DNA from: Tolumonas lignilytica
Lineage (GTDB): Bacteria; Pseudomonadota; Gammaproteobacteria; Enterobacterales; Aeromonadaceae
Assembly (NCBI RefSeq): GCF_000527035.1
Contig: NZ_AZUK01000001.1
Coordinates: 806,001-870,000, forward strand
Reading direction: 5' to 3'
Length of the DNA stretch: 64,000 nt
Shown one piece after another: positions 20,726 to 28,597 of the stretch (positions are counted from its first letter, which is position 1; the number at the start of each line of letters is the position of its first letter). A model generated the notes under the pieces. It had not been told where the DNA came from. It did not search any database and saw only the letters and a list, made by a program, of their open reading frames with translations. The position numbers were made by a program, and so were the translations under genes.

Positions 20726-20743
20726 AGGAGGCCTAGGCCTCCT
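20726..20743. terminator. 18-bp perfect palindrome between convergent genes
   Basis: AGGAGGCCTAGGCCTCCT is identical to its reverse complement and can fold as a seven-bp stem with a CTAG loop. The nifM stop codon (TAG) lies at its centre. It separates the phosphoesterase gene from nifM. Neither side has a clear U-tract, so bidirectional termination is only probable. Confidence 0.5.
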
Positions 20744-21572
20744 GTTGCATTAACCAATTCAGCCACTGTTTCTGAAGCTTTTTCTTCGCATGATCCAGTT
20801 GCGCGGCAATGATTTTCGGTATCGCTTCGTCTAATGGCATGGGTGCTGCCGCATGAATTTTTTCACACCACAACAGATGAAATCCCATCGGGCTACGCAG
20901 GATCTTGCTAAACCCCCGTTCCGGTAACTGAAACAACGCAGCATCCAGTTCCGGATAAAGCTGGCCCTGCTTGACCAGACCAATCTTGCCTTCATTGACT
21001 GCCGTCGGACATTCCGAATACCGCATCGCCAGCTCGGCAAATTTTCCCGGCGTCTGGATCAGTTGCCCACGCAGTGTCTGCAAACGTGCATATGCGGTCT
21101 CTTCATAATTGTCGGGATTCTCTTCATCAATCGTAATCAGAATGTGTCGTGCCATCCGACGTTCGGGCTGCAAAAACTGGCGCGGATGGTCCAGATACCA
21201 GGCTTTCGCGGCCTCTTCCGTCAGCGGTTTGATATTCTCGACCACCTTATCCATCACCTGAGACACCAGCAATTCACGGCGTAATGCCTCTTTCAGGCTG
21301 GGTAAATCCAGCTTCACCGTCGCCATTGAGGCTTTCCAGGCCTCTTCATCCGGATAGGCTTTCTTTACCTCGTCCAAAGCAACGTTCAGATCAGCCGCCG
21401 TCACCGTCATCTCGGCCTGTGCGGCATACTCCAGGATCCGTTCTTCCATGGCTAGCTGATGCGTCAGCATGGTTTCTAACCGTGTTGCTTCTTCCGCCGA
21501 CAAGTCAGCCGGCACTTTACCGAAGTGCTGCGTTGCCAGTTTTAATTTAGGATAGGCTTGCCAGTTCAGCAT
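20733..21572 (-). CDS. nifM: NifM, prolyl isomerase for nitrogenase Fe-protein maturation
   Basis: Required for stable, active NifH. The N-terminal half is helical (LSAEEATRLETMLTHQLAMEERILEYA), like the SurA/PrsA fold. The C-terminal half is a parvulin/PpiC domain (ARHILITIDEE..., FAELAMRYSECPTAVNEGKIGLVKQGQLYPELDAALFQLPERGFSKILRSPMGFHLLWCE). 279 residues. It overlaps nifZ by seven bases and is last in nifVWZM. NifH itself is not in the window. Confidence 0.93.
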   Translation of the reverse strand: MLNWQAYPKLKLATQHFGKVPADLSAEEATRLETMLTHQLAMEERILEYAAQAEMTVTAADLNVALDEVKKAYPDEEAWKASMATVKLDLPSLKEALRRELLVSQVMDKVVENIKPLTEEAAKAWYLDHPRQFLQPERRMARHILITIDEENPDNYEETAYARLQTLRGQLIQTPGKFAELAMRYSECPTAVNEGKIGLVKQGQLYPELDAALFQLPERGFSKILRSPMGFHLLWCEKIHAAAPMPLDEAIPKIIAAQLDHAKKKLQKQWLNWLMQQEA

Positions 21573-22036
21573 ATCGCCTCCTCCGTTCGTTCCGCCTCCG
21601 GCGGCCAGCAGATGGCGGAAGCCGGAACCAGCAACATCCGGTCACGGAACAACACTTCATAGAGGATGGGGTCTAAATCACGACGCACCGACATCACCTG
21701 ACCTTCCGTTCCGGCTTCGGCAATGATTTCGCCCTTGATAGCTAAATGATTTGCCGCCCGGATCCAGTCACCGAATTCAAATTCGCTCTCGACCCAGGGT
21801 TCATCTGCAGAAATCAGCTCCTGACTGCGACAGCCGACGATCAGATCTTCGTCAATAAAATGCACCTGATAGATCAATTGATCTTGCAAAAACACACCCA
21901 CATCCCGCACATAGCCGGTACTGCCCTTGCGCACGATCAGGTCACCGCGTTGTTTGCCGGGGAATGTGCCATCATCCCGAATATTACGGACGACACGCAC
22001 CACTTCACCATATTCATATTCAGGTTTCACAGGCAT
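21566..22036 (-). CDS. nifZ: NifZ, MoFe-protein maturation factor
   Basis: NifZ helps form the second P-cluster of the MoFe protein. Recognised by the N-terminal pattern YEYGEVVRVVRNIRDDGTFPGKQRGDLIVRKGSTGYVRDVGVFLQDQLIYQVHF and a second SH3-like repeat (FGDWIRAANHLAIKGEIIAEAGTEGQV). 156 residues. An AGGAGG sequence lies unusually close (one base) to the ATG, and the start overlaps the nifW end by ten bases, so translation probably depends on nifW. Confidence 0.92.
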   Translation of the reverse strand: MPVKPEYEYGEVVRVVRNIRDDGTFPGKQRGDLIVRKGSTGYVRDVGVFLQDQLIYQVHFIDEDLIVGCRSQELISADEPWVESEFEFGDWIRAANHLAIKGEIIAEAGTEGQVMSVRRDLDPILYEVLFRDRMLLVPASAICWPPEAERTEEAIC

Positions 22037-22353
22037 ACCTCCTGTAACTGCGTCAGGGCAACAAAACTCGGTGTTAACCGACTGTACACGCCCAAGGTGG
22101 AATGCTCTTTGACATCCTGATGATGAAATGCCTGATAGCTATCGGCCAGCAAGGTTTTCGCCAGCAGGAAACGATCCTGTTCATTCAGGCAACGATCCGC
22201 CTTGGCTGTTTTAATCTTCTGATTGAAATGATGCATGATGTGCAGCCGTTTACTGCGAACCTGGGCCGCTTCATAGGGAATACCGAAATAATCCAGAAAG
22301 GCTTCGGCAGTCTCTAACTCGTCAACACCATCCAGTGAGGTAAACCAATCCAT
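22027..22353 (-). CDS. nifW: NifW, nitrogenase-stabilising protein
   Basis: Small protein that associates with the MoFe protein and is thought to help protect or mature it. The frame is open well into nifV; I set the start at ATG 22353 (MDWFTSLDGVDELETAEAFLDYFGIPYE), which has AAGGAG upstream and is the typical NifW opening (LxxLSxAEdFxxFFgv). 108 residues. It lies 19 bases after nifV and overlaps nifZ by ten. Confidence 0.92.
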   Translation of the reverse strand: MDWFTSLDGVDELETAEAFLDYFGIPYEAAQVRSKRLHIMHHFNQKIKTAKADRCLNEQDRFLLAKTLLADSYQAFHHQDVKEHSTLGVYSRLTPSFVALTQLQEVCL

Positions 22354-22372
22354 ATTGACTCCTTGGCCTGCA

Positions 22373-23536
22373 TTACAAGGCAACACGTTGAGGGGATTTA
22401 AACAAACGCTGATAGACCCAGCGTAATTCTGATTCGGTAGGGTTACGTTTGGAACGCTCTGCGAAATAACGGATTTGCTCCAAAACCAGATCGATTTGTT
22501 CATTGGCCAATTGATAGCCCAGTGTGGCAAACACCGAACGCACCGCGTTGCGCCCGGAGTGTTTTCCCAGCACCAGTGTATGTTCACGACCTAAACTGGC
22601 GGGATCCACGCCCTGATAGTTGTTTTTATCTTTGAGCAGACCGTCGACATGCACACCCGATTCATGGGTAAACACATATTCGCCGACCAGCGATTTTTGT
22701 TTCGCAATGCCCCGTCCCGAAGCCTTGGCGACATAATCACACAAGGTTGGCAGACGACGGCTCTGGATCGGCAACTCCAGACCAAAGCATTGCTTCAATG
22801 CCATCACCACCTCTTCCAACGGGGCATTACCAGCGCGTTCGCCCAAGCCAATCACGGTGGTATTTGCATGCGTGGCACCGGCCCGATACGCCGCCAGCGT
22901 ATTGGCAGTGGCGAGACCGAGATCATCATGGGCATGAATTTCTAGTTGCAGGGGCCAGTATTGACGCAGTGCCCGGATACGATCATGGGTCGTAAAGGGA
23001 TCGAGGATGCCGACGGTATCGGCATAACGCAGACGTTCGGCACCGGTACGCAGCGCCAGATCAGCCACGACCCGCAGATCGGCCAGTGAGGCCCGGGAAG
23101 CGTCTTCACAGCCGATACAGACATTCAGCCCCAGCGATCTGGCCAGCGAAACATGATCGGCCAGTTCCTGCAGCACCTGATCCCGACTCCGCGCCAGCTT
23201 GTGTTCCATCATTTGTTCAGAAATGGGAATGGAAATATCCACCCAATTCATCCCCAATGCGGCCGCCTGTCGGATATCCGTGGCATGCATCCGGCACCAG
23301 ACCATGAGTGTGGCATCCGGTAATGCCTGACGTAATGCACCGATACGCCGGCATTCATCCAACCCCATGGCCGGAATACCCACTTCCAGCTCAGGGACAC
23401 CGATCTCCCACAGTTGACGGGCAATCGCGATTTTCTCTTCCTGAGTAAACGCCACCCCCGCAGACTGTTCGCCATCACGCAACGTCGTATCATTGATAAT
23501 CAGCGATGGTTTCTGAAATGTGGTTCTTCGGGCCAT
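22373..23536 (-). CDS. nifV: NifV, homocitrate synthase
   Basis: Condenses acetyl-CoA with 2-oxoglutarate to homocitrate, the organic ligand of FeMo-co. DRE-TIM barrel enzyme with INDTTLRDGEQSAGVAFT near the start, EIHAHDDLGLATANTLAA (metal-binding HxH) and the GERAGNAPLEEVVMAL block. The C-terminal part carries ESGVHVDGLLKDKNNYQ and LGKHSGRNAV. 387 residues, with an AGGAGG ribosome site. It heads nifVWZM with its own sigma-54 promoter. Unlike Klebsiella, no nifUS precedes it. Confidence 0.94.
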   Translation of the reverse strand: MARRTTFQKPSLIINDTTLRDGEQSAGVAFTQEEKIAIARQLWEIGVPELEVGIPAMGLDECRRIGALRQALPDATLMVWCRMHATDIRQAAALGMNWVDISIPISEQMMEHKLARSRDQVLQELADHVSLARSLGLNVCIGCEDASRASLADLRVVADLALRTGAERLRYADTVGILDPFTTHDRIRALRQYWPLQLEIHAHDDLGLATANTLAAYRAGATHANTTVIGLGERAGNAPLEEVVMALKQCFGLELPIQSRRLPTLCDYVAKASGRGIAKQKSLVGEYVFTHESGVHVDGLLKDKNNYQGVDPASLGREHTLVLGKHSGRNAVRSVFATLGYQLANEQIDLVLEQIRYFAERSKRNPTESELRWVYQRLFKSPQRVAL

Positions 23537-23562
23537 AATGCACCTCCTGCATAACAGGATTC

Positions 23563-23578
23563 AGCAATTCCCATTCCC
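23563..23578 (-). promoter_or_regulatory. Sigma-54 promoter of nifVWZM
   Basis: On the minus strand GG (23577-23576) and GC (23565-23564) flank ten bases (GGAATGGGAATTGC). TTGC matches the -12 box well and the -24 box matches at GG only. The start point should be near 23552, about 16 bases before the nifV ATG. The match alone is moderate, but an IHF and a NifA site stand at the right distances. Confidence 0.68.
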
Positions 23579-23582
23579 GAAA

Positions 23583-23595
23583 TAATGCGTTGATT
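23583..23595 (-). promoter_or_regulatory. IHF-binding site in the nifV promoter
   Basis: The minus strand reads AATCAACGCATTA, a perfect WATCAANNNNTTR. It lies between the -24 element and the NifA site, as at nifF. Confidence 0.72.
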
Positions 23596-23649
23596 TTTAA
23601 AGAATATTTAAATGAATGGCGCGTCAATATTGAAACATACTGACGTGTT

Positions 23650-23665
23650 TGTTGCAGATACGACA
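23650..23665. promoter_or_regulatory. NifA upstream activator site of nifV
   Basis: TGT-TGCAGATACG-ACA is an exact TGT-N10-ACA, centred about 105 bases upstream of the predicted nifV start point. Its last base abuts the U-tract of the terminator serving the upstream permease gene. Confidence 0.78.
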
Positions 23666-23690
23666 AAAAAGGGATGTCACCTGACATCCC
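23665..23690 (-). terminator. Terminator of the aromatic amino-acid permease gene
   Basis: GGGATGTCA and TGACATCCC pair perfectly around a two-base loop and, on the minus strand, run into TTTTTTGTCG. It ends the permease transcript directly before the nifV regulatory region. Confidence 0.9.
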
Positions 23691-23710
23691 TGCATAACTA
23701 CTCGGATCTA

Positions 23711-25093
23711 TTACTGATTAATAACTACGCTATCACCTGAGCTATCGCCTAAGGTACGGCATTTGTAACGATAACCTATCCAGTTCAGCACCAGCCAGAC
23801 CGGCACCAGCTCTACTGCAATGGTTTCACCGCTGATATACAGCAACACCAGCAGCAAGCCCATAAAAGCCAGACACAGGTAGTTGGTCATCGGGCTCCAG
23901 AAGGCCTTGAAGACAGGTGTCACACCTTCACGGACTTTCGCGGCGCGGAATTTCAGATGCGCCAGACTGATCATGCCCCAGTTGATGACCAGCGCAGCCA
24001 CCACCAGTGACATCAGCAGCGGGAAGGCCTTACCAGGCAGCAAATAGTTGATCACCACACACAGGAACGTCACCAGTGCCGACAGCATGATCGCCGGAAC
24101 CGGCACCCCACGTTTGTCTACTTTACCCAAAATACGGGGAGCATTGCCTTGTTGCGCCAGACCATGCAGCATGCGGCTATTGCAATAGACACCACTGTTA
24201 TACACCGACAACGCCGCCGTTAAGACCACGACGTTCAGAATGTTGGCGGTTGAACTTTCACCCAACGCGGAGAAAATCATCACGAATGGGCTGCCACCTT
24301 CGGCCAGTTGGCTCCAGGGGAACAGCGACAGCAGAATAGCCAGCGCGCCAATATAAAAAATCAGAATACGGTAGATCACCTGATTAACGGCCTGTGGAAT
24401 GCTCTTGCGTGGATTATCCGCTTCCGCCGCCGTGATCCCCACCAGCTCCAGACCACCAAACGAGAACATGATGATCGCCAGCGACATGATCACACCATGC
24501 CAGCCATTCGGCATGAAACCGCCCAGCGCCCACAGGTTGCTGATCTTCGCCTGTTCGCCACCCTGACCGCTCAGCAGCAGCCAGCCACCAAACAGGATCA
24601 TACCGACAATCGCAACCACCTTGATGAGCGCAAACCAGAATTCCATCTCACCAAACATTTTCACGTTGGTCAGGTTAATGGCATTGATCACAACAAAGAA
24701 AACCAGCGCAGAAACCCACGTTGGTACATGCGGCAGCCAATATTGGACATAAATGCCGACCGCTGAAAGTTCCGCCATTCCCACCAGCACATACAGTACC
24801 CAGTAGTTCCAGCCTGAGAGAAAACCCGCAAAATCGCCCCAATATTTATAAGCAAAATGACTGAATGAACCGGATACCGGCTCTTCGGCAACCATTTCAC
24901 CTAACTGGCGCATGATGAGAAAAGCAATCAAGCCACCTAAGGCATATCCCAGCAATACAGCCGGACCTGCAATTTTGATGGTTTGCGCGATGCCTAGAAA
25001 AAGCCCTGTGCCAATCGCACCACCTAACGCGATCAACTGAATATGGCGGTTTTTCAAGCCACGTTTCAGTTCACCCTCAGTTTGAACTTCCAT
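23711..25093 (-). CDS. Aromatic amino-acid permease (PheP/AroP type)
   Basis: APC-superfamily proton symporter with about 12 helices, closest by eye to E. coli PheP/AroP: GLKNRHIQLIALGGAIGTGLFLGIAQTIKIAGPAVLLGYALGGLIAF, MRQLGEMVAEEPVSGSFSHFAYKYWGDFAGFLSGWNYWV, and IMFSFGGLELVGITAAEADNPRKSIP. Phenylalanine or general aromatic uptake cannot be told apart from sequence alone. I used ATG 25093, preceded by AGAGG; an in-frame GTG at 25108 lacks a site. 460 residues. Monocistronic. Confidence 0.88.
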   Translation of the reverse strand: MEVQTEGELKRGLKNRHIQLIALGGAIGTGLFLGIAQTIKIAGPAVLLGYALGGLIAFLIMRQLGEMVAEEPVSGSFSHFAYKYWGDFAGFLSGWNYWVLYVLVGMAELSAVGIYVQYWLPHVPTWVSALVFFVVINAINLTNVKMFGEMEFWFALIKVVAIVGMILFGGWLLLSGQGGEQAKISNLWALGGFMPNGWHGVIMSLAIIMFSFGGLELVGITAAEADNPRKSIPQAVNQVIYRILIFYIGALAILLSLFPWSQLAEGGSPFVMIFSALGESSTANILNVVVLTAALSVYNSGVYCNSRMLHGLAQQGNAPRILGKVDKRGVPVPAIMLSALVTFLCVVINYLLPGKAFPLLMSLVVAALVINWGMISLAHLKFRAAKVREGVTPVFKAFWSPMTNYLCLAFMGLLLVLLYISGETIAVELVPVWLVLNWIGYRYKCRTLGDSSGDSVVINQ

Positions 25094-25284
25094 GAAAACC
25101 TCTGTCACGAATAAATACTGGCCAGAAGGCCAGCGAATTGAATAATGTTCCTGTCATTACAAAAACCGGCGATAGAATAACCTGAACCACCACACCAAGA
25201 CAGTATGTAGTGTGCATTCATTACTCAAAATTAGAGTTAACATGGAGTTTTTATGCAGAAAAATGGAATGTTAAGCTAAGTCAT

Positions 25285-27393
25285 CTACAAGTGAGGTAAT
25301 TTGAGTTCCTCCGCCGGCACCGGTTTACCAAACAGATAACCCTGATAGCTGTAACAACCATGTCCGGCCAGACAATCACGCTGCTCCTGCGTTTCGACCC
25401 CTTCCGCGATCACCGATAAGCCCATGCTTTCTGCCAAGGCCACTATGGTGCGGGCAATCGCATTGTCATTGGGATCGGTTAACAGATCGCGGACGAACGA
25501 TTGATCAATCTTGAGTTGATCCAGCGGCAAACGTTTTAAATATGAGAGTGACGAATAGCCTGTGCCGAAATCGTCCAGCGAAAAACCCACCCCGGCCCGT
25601 TTCAATTCCGTCATTTTTGCAATGATGCCTTCCACGTCCTGCAGCAGCATGCTTTCTGTCAGTTCCAGTTTCAGCAAACAAGGGTTGGCACCCGTTTCAG
25701 CCAAGACCTGAAGGACGTTTGTAACAAAATCACTCTGGTAACATTGCCTGGCACTGACGTTTACCGCGATGGTCAGATGCTGATAACCGGGTTTGTCAGC
25801 CCAGACCGCCAGTTGCTGACACGCGGTTTTTAAGGCCCAATGCCCCAGCGCCAGAATCGTTCCGCTGTCTTCCGCTACCGGAATGAATTCGGCTGGTGAA
25901 ATCAAACCCCGTTTCGGATGTATCCAGCGTAACAGTGCTTCGGTGCCGATCGCTTTCCCGGAATGATCGACCTGCCATTGATAATAGAGACGGAATTGAT
26001 TTTCCCGCAAACCAATCAACAAATCGGAAGCCAGCGTCGCCCGGTGTGATATTCGCTTCTGCATCTCCTGGTCAAAGAAGCAGAGCATGTTTCGACCCGA
26101 TGCTTTTGCCTGATACATCGCAATATCAGCACGCTTCAGTAATTCATCACTGTTTTCCTGATGACCATTGAATAACGTAATACCAATACTGGCGGTGGTG
26201 CTGTGTTCTATGCCATCAATAAAATAGGGCTGGCTGAGAACGCGAAGAAATTTCTCCCCCACCTGACGACTCGTCGTAACGGCAGAACTGGCACAATGCC
26301 CCAATTCCTCCAGCAGCACGACAAATTCATCTCCGCCTTGGCGAGCAATCAGATCCGTGTTCCGAATGCAGCCTGACAAACGTTGGGCCACCAGCGTGAG
26401 TAAGCTGTCACCCTTTTCATGACCCAAGGTATCATTCAGCGTCTTGAAATTATCGAGATCGATAAAAAAGAGAGCACCATAATGTTCGTGAGTGGCGCTT
26501 GTTGTTAATGCCTGAATTAACCGATCTCCGAAATGACGACGATTCGGTAACCCGGTCAGCGAATCGTAAAAAGCCAGATGCTGAATTTCCGCCTCGTGCT
26601 GCTTACGCTCGGTAATGTCTTCCACCATGGTGGTCACATACTCGATCTCGCCCTCTGCGTTACGGGTGCAGCGCACAATCACCCGCACCGGGATACTCTT
26701 GCCGTTCTTATCGATATAGCGCTTTTCCAGCGTATAGCCCTCTGTTTCGCCGGATTGCATTTTTTGGTAGGCCAGCAAATTATCAGCCAGATCATCAGGA
26801 TGTGTGAGTTCAACCCAGGTGAGTTGCAGTAGCTCACTTTCAGAGTATCCCAGTAAATCAGACAAATAGCGGTTTACCCGATACCATTGTTTACCACTCA
26901 GGCTGAACGCAAACCCGACAAAACCCAGTTCATAAACGGAATTTAACTGCGATTCGATTTTCAATCGGGCCAGGTCAGCCTGTTTTCTTTCTGTGACGTC
27001 ACGCGCCAGAAATACAACAGCCCGACGCCCTGACACCAATTGCGACAACGGTTGGGTTCGCCCCTCAAACCAGCGCAGCCCTTGTGTGGTCTCACGTTCA
27101 TATTCCATCGACTGAGATTGGTTGGTGCGCAGTGTTTCTTGGACGATGTGATAAAAGCGATCTGCCATTTCCTGTGGCCAGATATCGTGGATCCGGTTAC
27201 CGATAAAATGAGCTGTGTTCATTCTGGCGAGATTTTGATCTGATGACAGGATGCTGATATAGCGGCCATCTTCATCAAAGACGAACAGCACATCAGGCAT
27301 CGCTTCCAGCAACGAATTCAAAACTGTGTCACTTTGCGTCAGCAAATCTAGCCCCAGGCTCACTTCATACGGCATACAGGCGAACTCTCTCAT
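25285..27393 (-). CDS. PAS-PAS-GGDEF-EAL cyclic-di-GMP enzyme
   Basis: Signalling protein that makes and/or degrades c-di-GMP. Two PAS domains (about residues 22-135 and 150-265; the second ends YVTTMVEDITERKQ) precede a GGDEF domain with intact RQGGDEF and an EAL domain with intact GTEALLRW, LTESMLLQD and DDFGTGYSS. Both catalytic signatures are complete, so either activity is possible. No membrane helix or signal peptide is seen. 702 residues from ATG 27393; ATG 27375 (MPYEVSLG) is an equally possible start. Divergent from the SMP-30 gene. Confidence 0.9.
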   Translation of the reverse strand: MREFACMPYEVSLGLDLLTQSDTVLNSLLEAMPDVLFVFDEDGRYISILSSDQNLARMNTAHFIGNRIHDIWPQEMADRFYHIVQETLRTNQSQSMEYERETTQGLRWFEGRTQPLSQLVSGRRAVVFLARDVTERKQADLARLKIESQLNSVYELGFVGFAFSLSGKQWYRVNRYLSDLLGYSESELLQLTWVELTHPDDLADNLLAYQKMQSGETEGYTLEKRYIDKNGKSIPVRVIVRCTRNAEGEIEYVTTMVEDITERKQHEAEIQHLAFYDSLTGLPNRRHFGDRLIQALTTSATHEHYGALFFIDLDNFKTLNDTLGHEKGDSLLTLVAQRLSGCIRNTDLIARQGGDEFVVLLEELGHCASSAVTTSRQVGEKFLRVLSQPYFIDGIEHSTTASIGITLFNGHQENSDELLKRADIAMYQAKASGRNMLCFFDQEMQKRISHRATLASDLLIGLRENQFRLYYQWQVDHSGKAIGTEALLRWIHPKRGLISPAEFIPVAEDSGTILALGHWALKTACQQLAVWADKPGYQHLTIAVNVSARQCYQSDFVTNVLQVLAETGANPCLLKLELTESMLLQDVEGIIAKMTELKRAGVGFSLDDFGTGYSSLSYLKRLPLDQLKIDQSFVRDLLTDPNDNAIARTIVALAESMGLSVIAEGVETQEQRDCLAGHGCYSYQGYLFGKPVPAEELKLPHL

Positions 27394-27590
27394 TCTGGTG
27401 GGGATGGTCGCGATGACCGAGGATGTAAGAACCCGTATTCGGGTGGTGGTTCATCATCAGTTCTACTTGCACCGTATTTCATTTAGTTGATTAAAACTTA
27501 TTTAAGGCTTGTACACAATCCACCGGGTGTCAATTGCTAAAAATCTAATATAAACAAGGCATAATGCCCTATGTGCTTCATATTATTGCA

Positions 27591-27606
27591 TTTGATGCTG
27601 ATCACA
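27591..27606. promoter_or_regulatory. CRP-like site upstream of the SMP-30 gene
   Basis: TTTGATGCTGATCACA differs from TGTGA-N6-TCACA by one base in the left arm. It lies 74 bases before the SMP-30 start, next to a GntR-like operator, which fits catabolite control. Confidence 0.45.
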
Positions 27607-27625
27607 ATAAAACCGGTTTCAGTTT

Positions 27626-27641
27626 ATGTTACCGGAAACAT
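27626..27641. promoter_or_regulatory. GntR/LacI-family-like operator
   Basis: ATGTTACCGGAAACAT is a 16-base palindrome with one mismatched pair, close to the ATGTTACC-type operator of the gluconate repressor GntR. It lies 39 bases before the SMP-30 start codon and suggests sugar-acid control. Confidence 0.45.
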
Positions 27642-27679
27642 TTGTTACTCTGCTCTAAGTCACTTAGGGAGAGATCATC

Positions 27680-28552
27680 ATGCAGGCAATATCAGCGCAA
27701 CGCGATCAGTTAGGTGAATGCCCCCGCTGGCATGCAGAGACACAAACCTTGTGGTGGGTCGATATTGTGAAACATCAGATCCACCATCACCACCCGGCCA
27801 GTGGCAAGCACGGTATGATTCAGTTGCAGGAAGAGATCGGCTGCTTTATCTGGCGCGAAAAAGGTGGGTTACTGGTCGCACTGCAATCCGGATTCCATTT
27901 TATTGATGATTTAAACAACCCAGTATTAACACCGATCGTCGATCCGGAAGCCGATAAGCCTTGGCAGCGTTTTAACGATGGTCGCTGCGATCCCAAAGGC
28001 CGTTTTATTGCCGGCACCATGAATGCCCGCAAGGATGAATCATTCGGCACGTTTTATCAGTTAAATCCTGACCTGAGTGTCCGCCCGTTAATCGGGAAAA
28101 GCTGGACCTGCAACGGCATGGCATTCAGCCCAGACGGCAAAACACTCTACTGGTCTGACACTCCCATTCAGAACCGCAATATCTACCGCTGCGATTACGA
28201 TCCGGAAACGGGAGAAGTCAGCAATCAACAACTGTTTTTCCATGTACCAGAAGGCATGGGTCGCCCGGATGGTGCAACCGTCGATAGTGAAGGCAACTAC
28301 TGGTCGGCGCAATATGCCGGCAGCCGTGTACTGTGTATTAGCCCACAAGGTGAATTGCTGCGTGAGATCATGCTGCCCGTGACCAATCCGACCATGCCCT
28401 GCTTTGGCGGTGCCGATCTGAAAACGTTATACGTCACCAGTGCCAGCCAGGGGATGTCGGCAGAACATCTGGCGGAACATCCGCTGGAAGGGGCTGTACT
28501 GGCCATTCCAATGGACGTGGCCGGTCTGCCGGAAGTGGCTTTTGCCGGATAA
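27680..28552 (+). CDS. SMP-30/gluconolactonase-family sugar lactonase
   Basis: Six-bladed beta-propeller of the SMP-30/regucalcin family, a metal-dependent lactonase normally acting on aldonolactones. Family blocks are visible: LGECPRWHAETQTLWWVDI (metal-ligand Glu in GECP), PWQRFNDGRCDPKGRFIAGTM (ligand Asn), SWTCNGMAFSPDGKTLYWSDT and MGRPDGATVDSEGNYWSA (ligand Asp). 290 residues; GGGAGAGA precedes the ATG. CRP-like and GntR-like sites upstream suggest a role in sugar-acid use. It converges with the tetR gene. Confidence 0.85.
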   Translation: MQAISAQRDQLGECPRWHAETQTLWWVDIVKHQIHHHHPASGKHGMIQLQEEIGCFIWREKGGLLVALQSGFHFIDDLNNPVLTPIVDPEADKPWQRFNDGRCDPKGRFIAGTMNARKDESFGTFYQLNPDLSVRPLIGKSWTCNGMAFSPDGKTLYWSDTPIQNRNIYRCDYDPETGEVSNQQLFFHVPEGMGRPDGATVDSEGNYWSAQYAGSRVLCISPQGELLREIMLPVTNPTMPCFGGADLKTLYVTSASQGMSAEHLAEHPLEGAVLAIPMDVAGLPEVAFAG

Positions 28553-28572
28553 GCGCATTACTGTGTTCAGAC

Positions 28573-28597
28573 AAAAACAGGGGCATCAGCGCCCCTG
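28573..28597 (-). terminator. Terminator overlapping the tetR stop codon
   Basis: CAGGGGC (28578-28584) pairs with GCCCCTG (28591-28597), and the minus strand continues into TTTTTGTC. The tetR stop codon lies inside the hairpin. It may also stop transcripts from the convergent SMP-30 gene. Confidence 0.82.

Noticed and set aside
22354..22587. N-terminal extension of nifW into nifV
   Set aside because: The frame is open but lies inside nifV; ATG 22353 has a ribosome site and gives the standard NifW start.
25146..25161. TGT-N10-ACA upstream of the aromatic permease gene
   Set aside because: Exact match, but no GG-N10-GC promoter or IHF site nearby; one such match is expected by chance in the intergenic DNA I scanned.
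27680..28552. SMP-30 lactonase as a quencher of the putative butyrolactone signal
   Set aside because: Attractive by position, but CRP-like and GntR-like sites upstream and SMP-30 family precedent point to sugar lactones; no direct evidence for signal hydrolysis.
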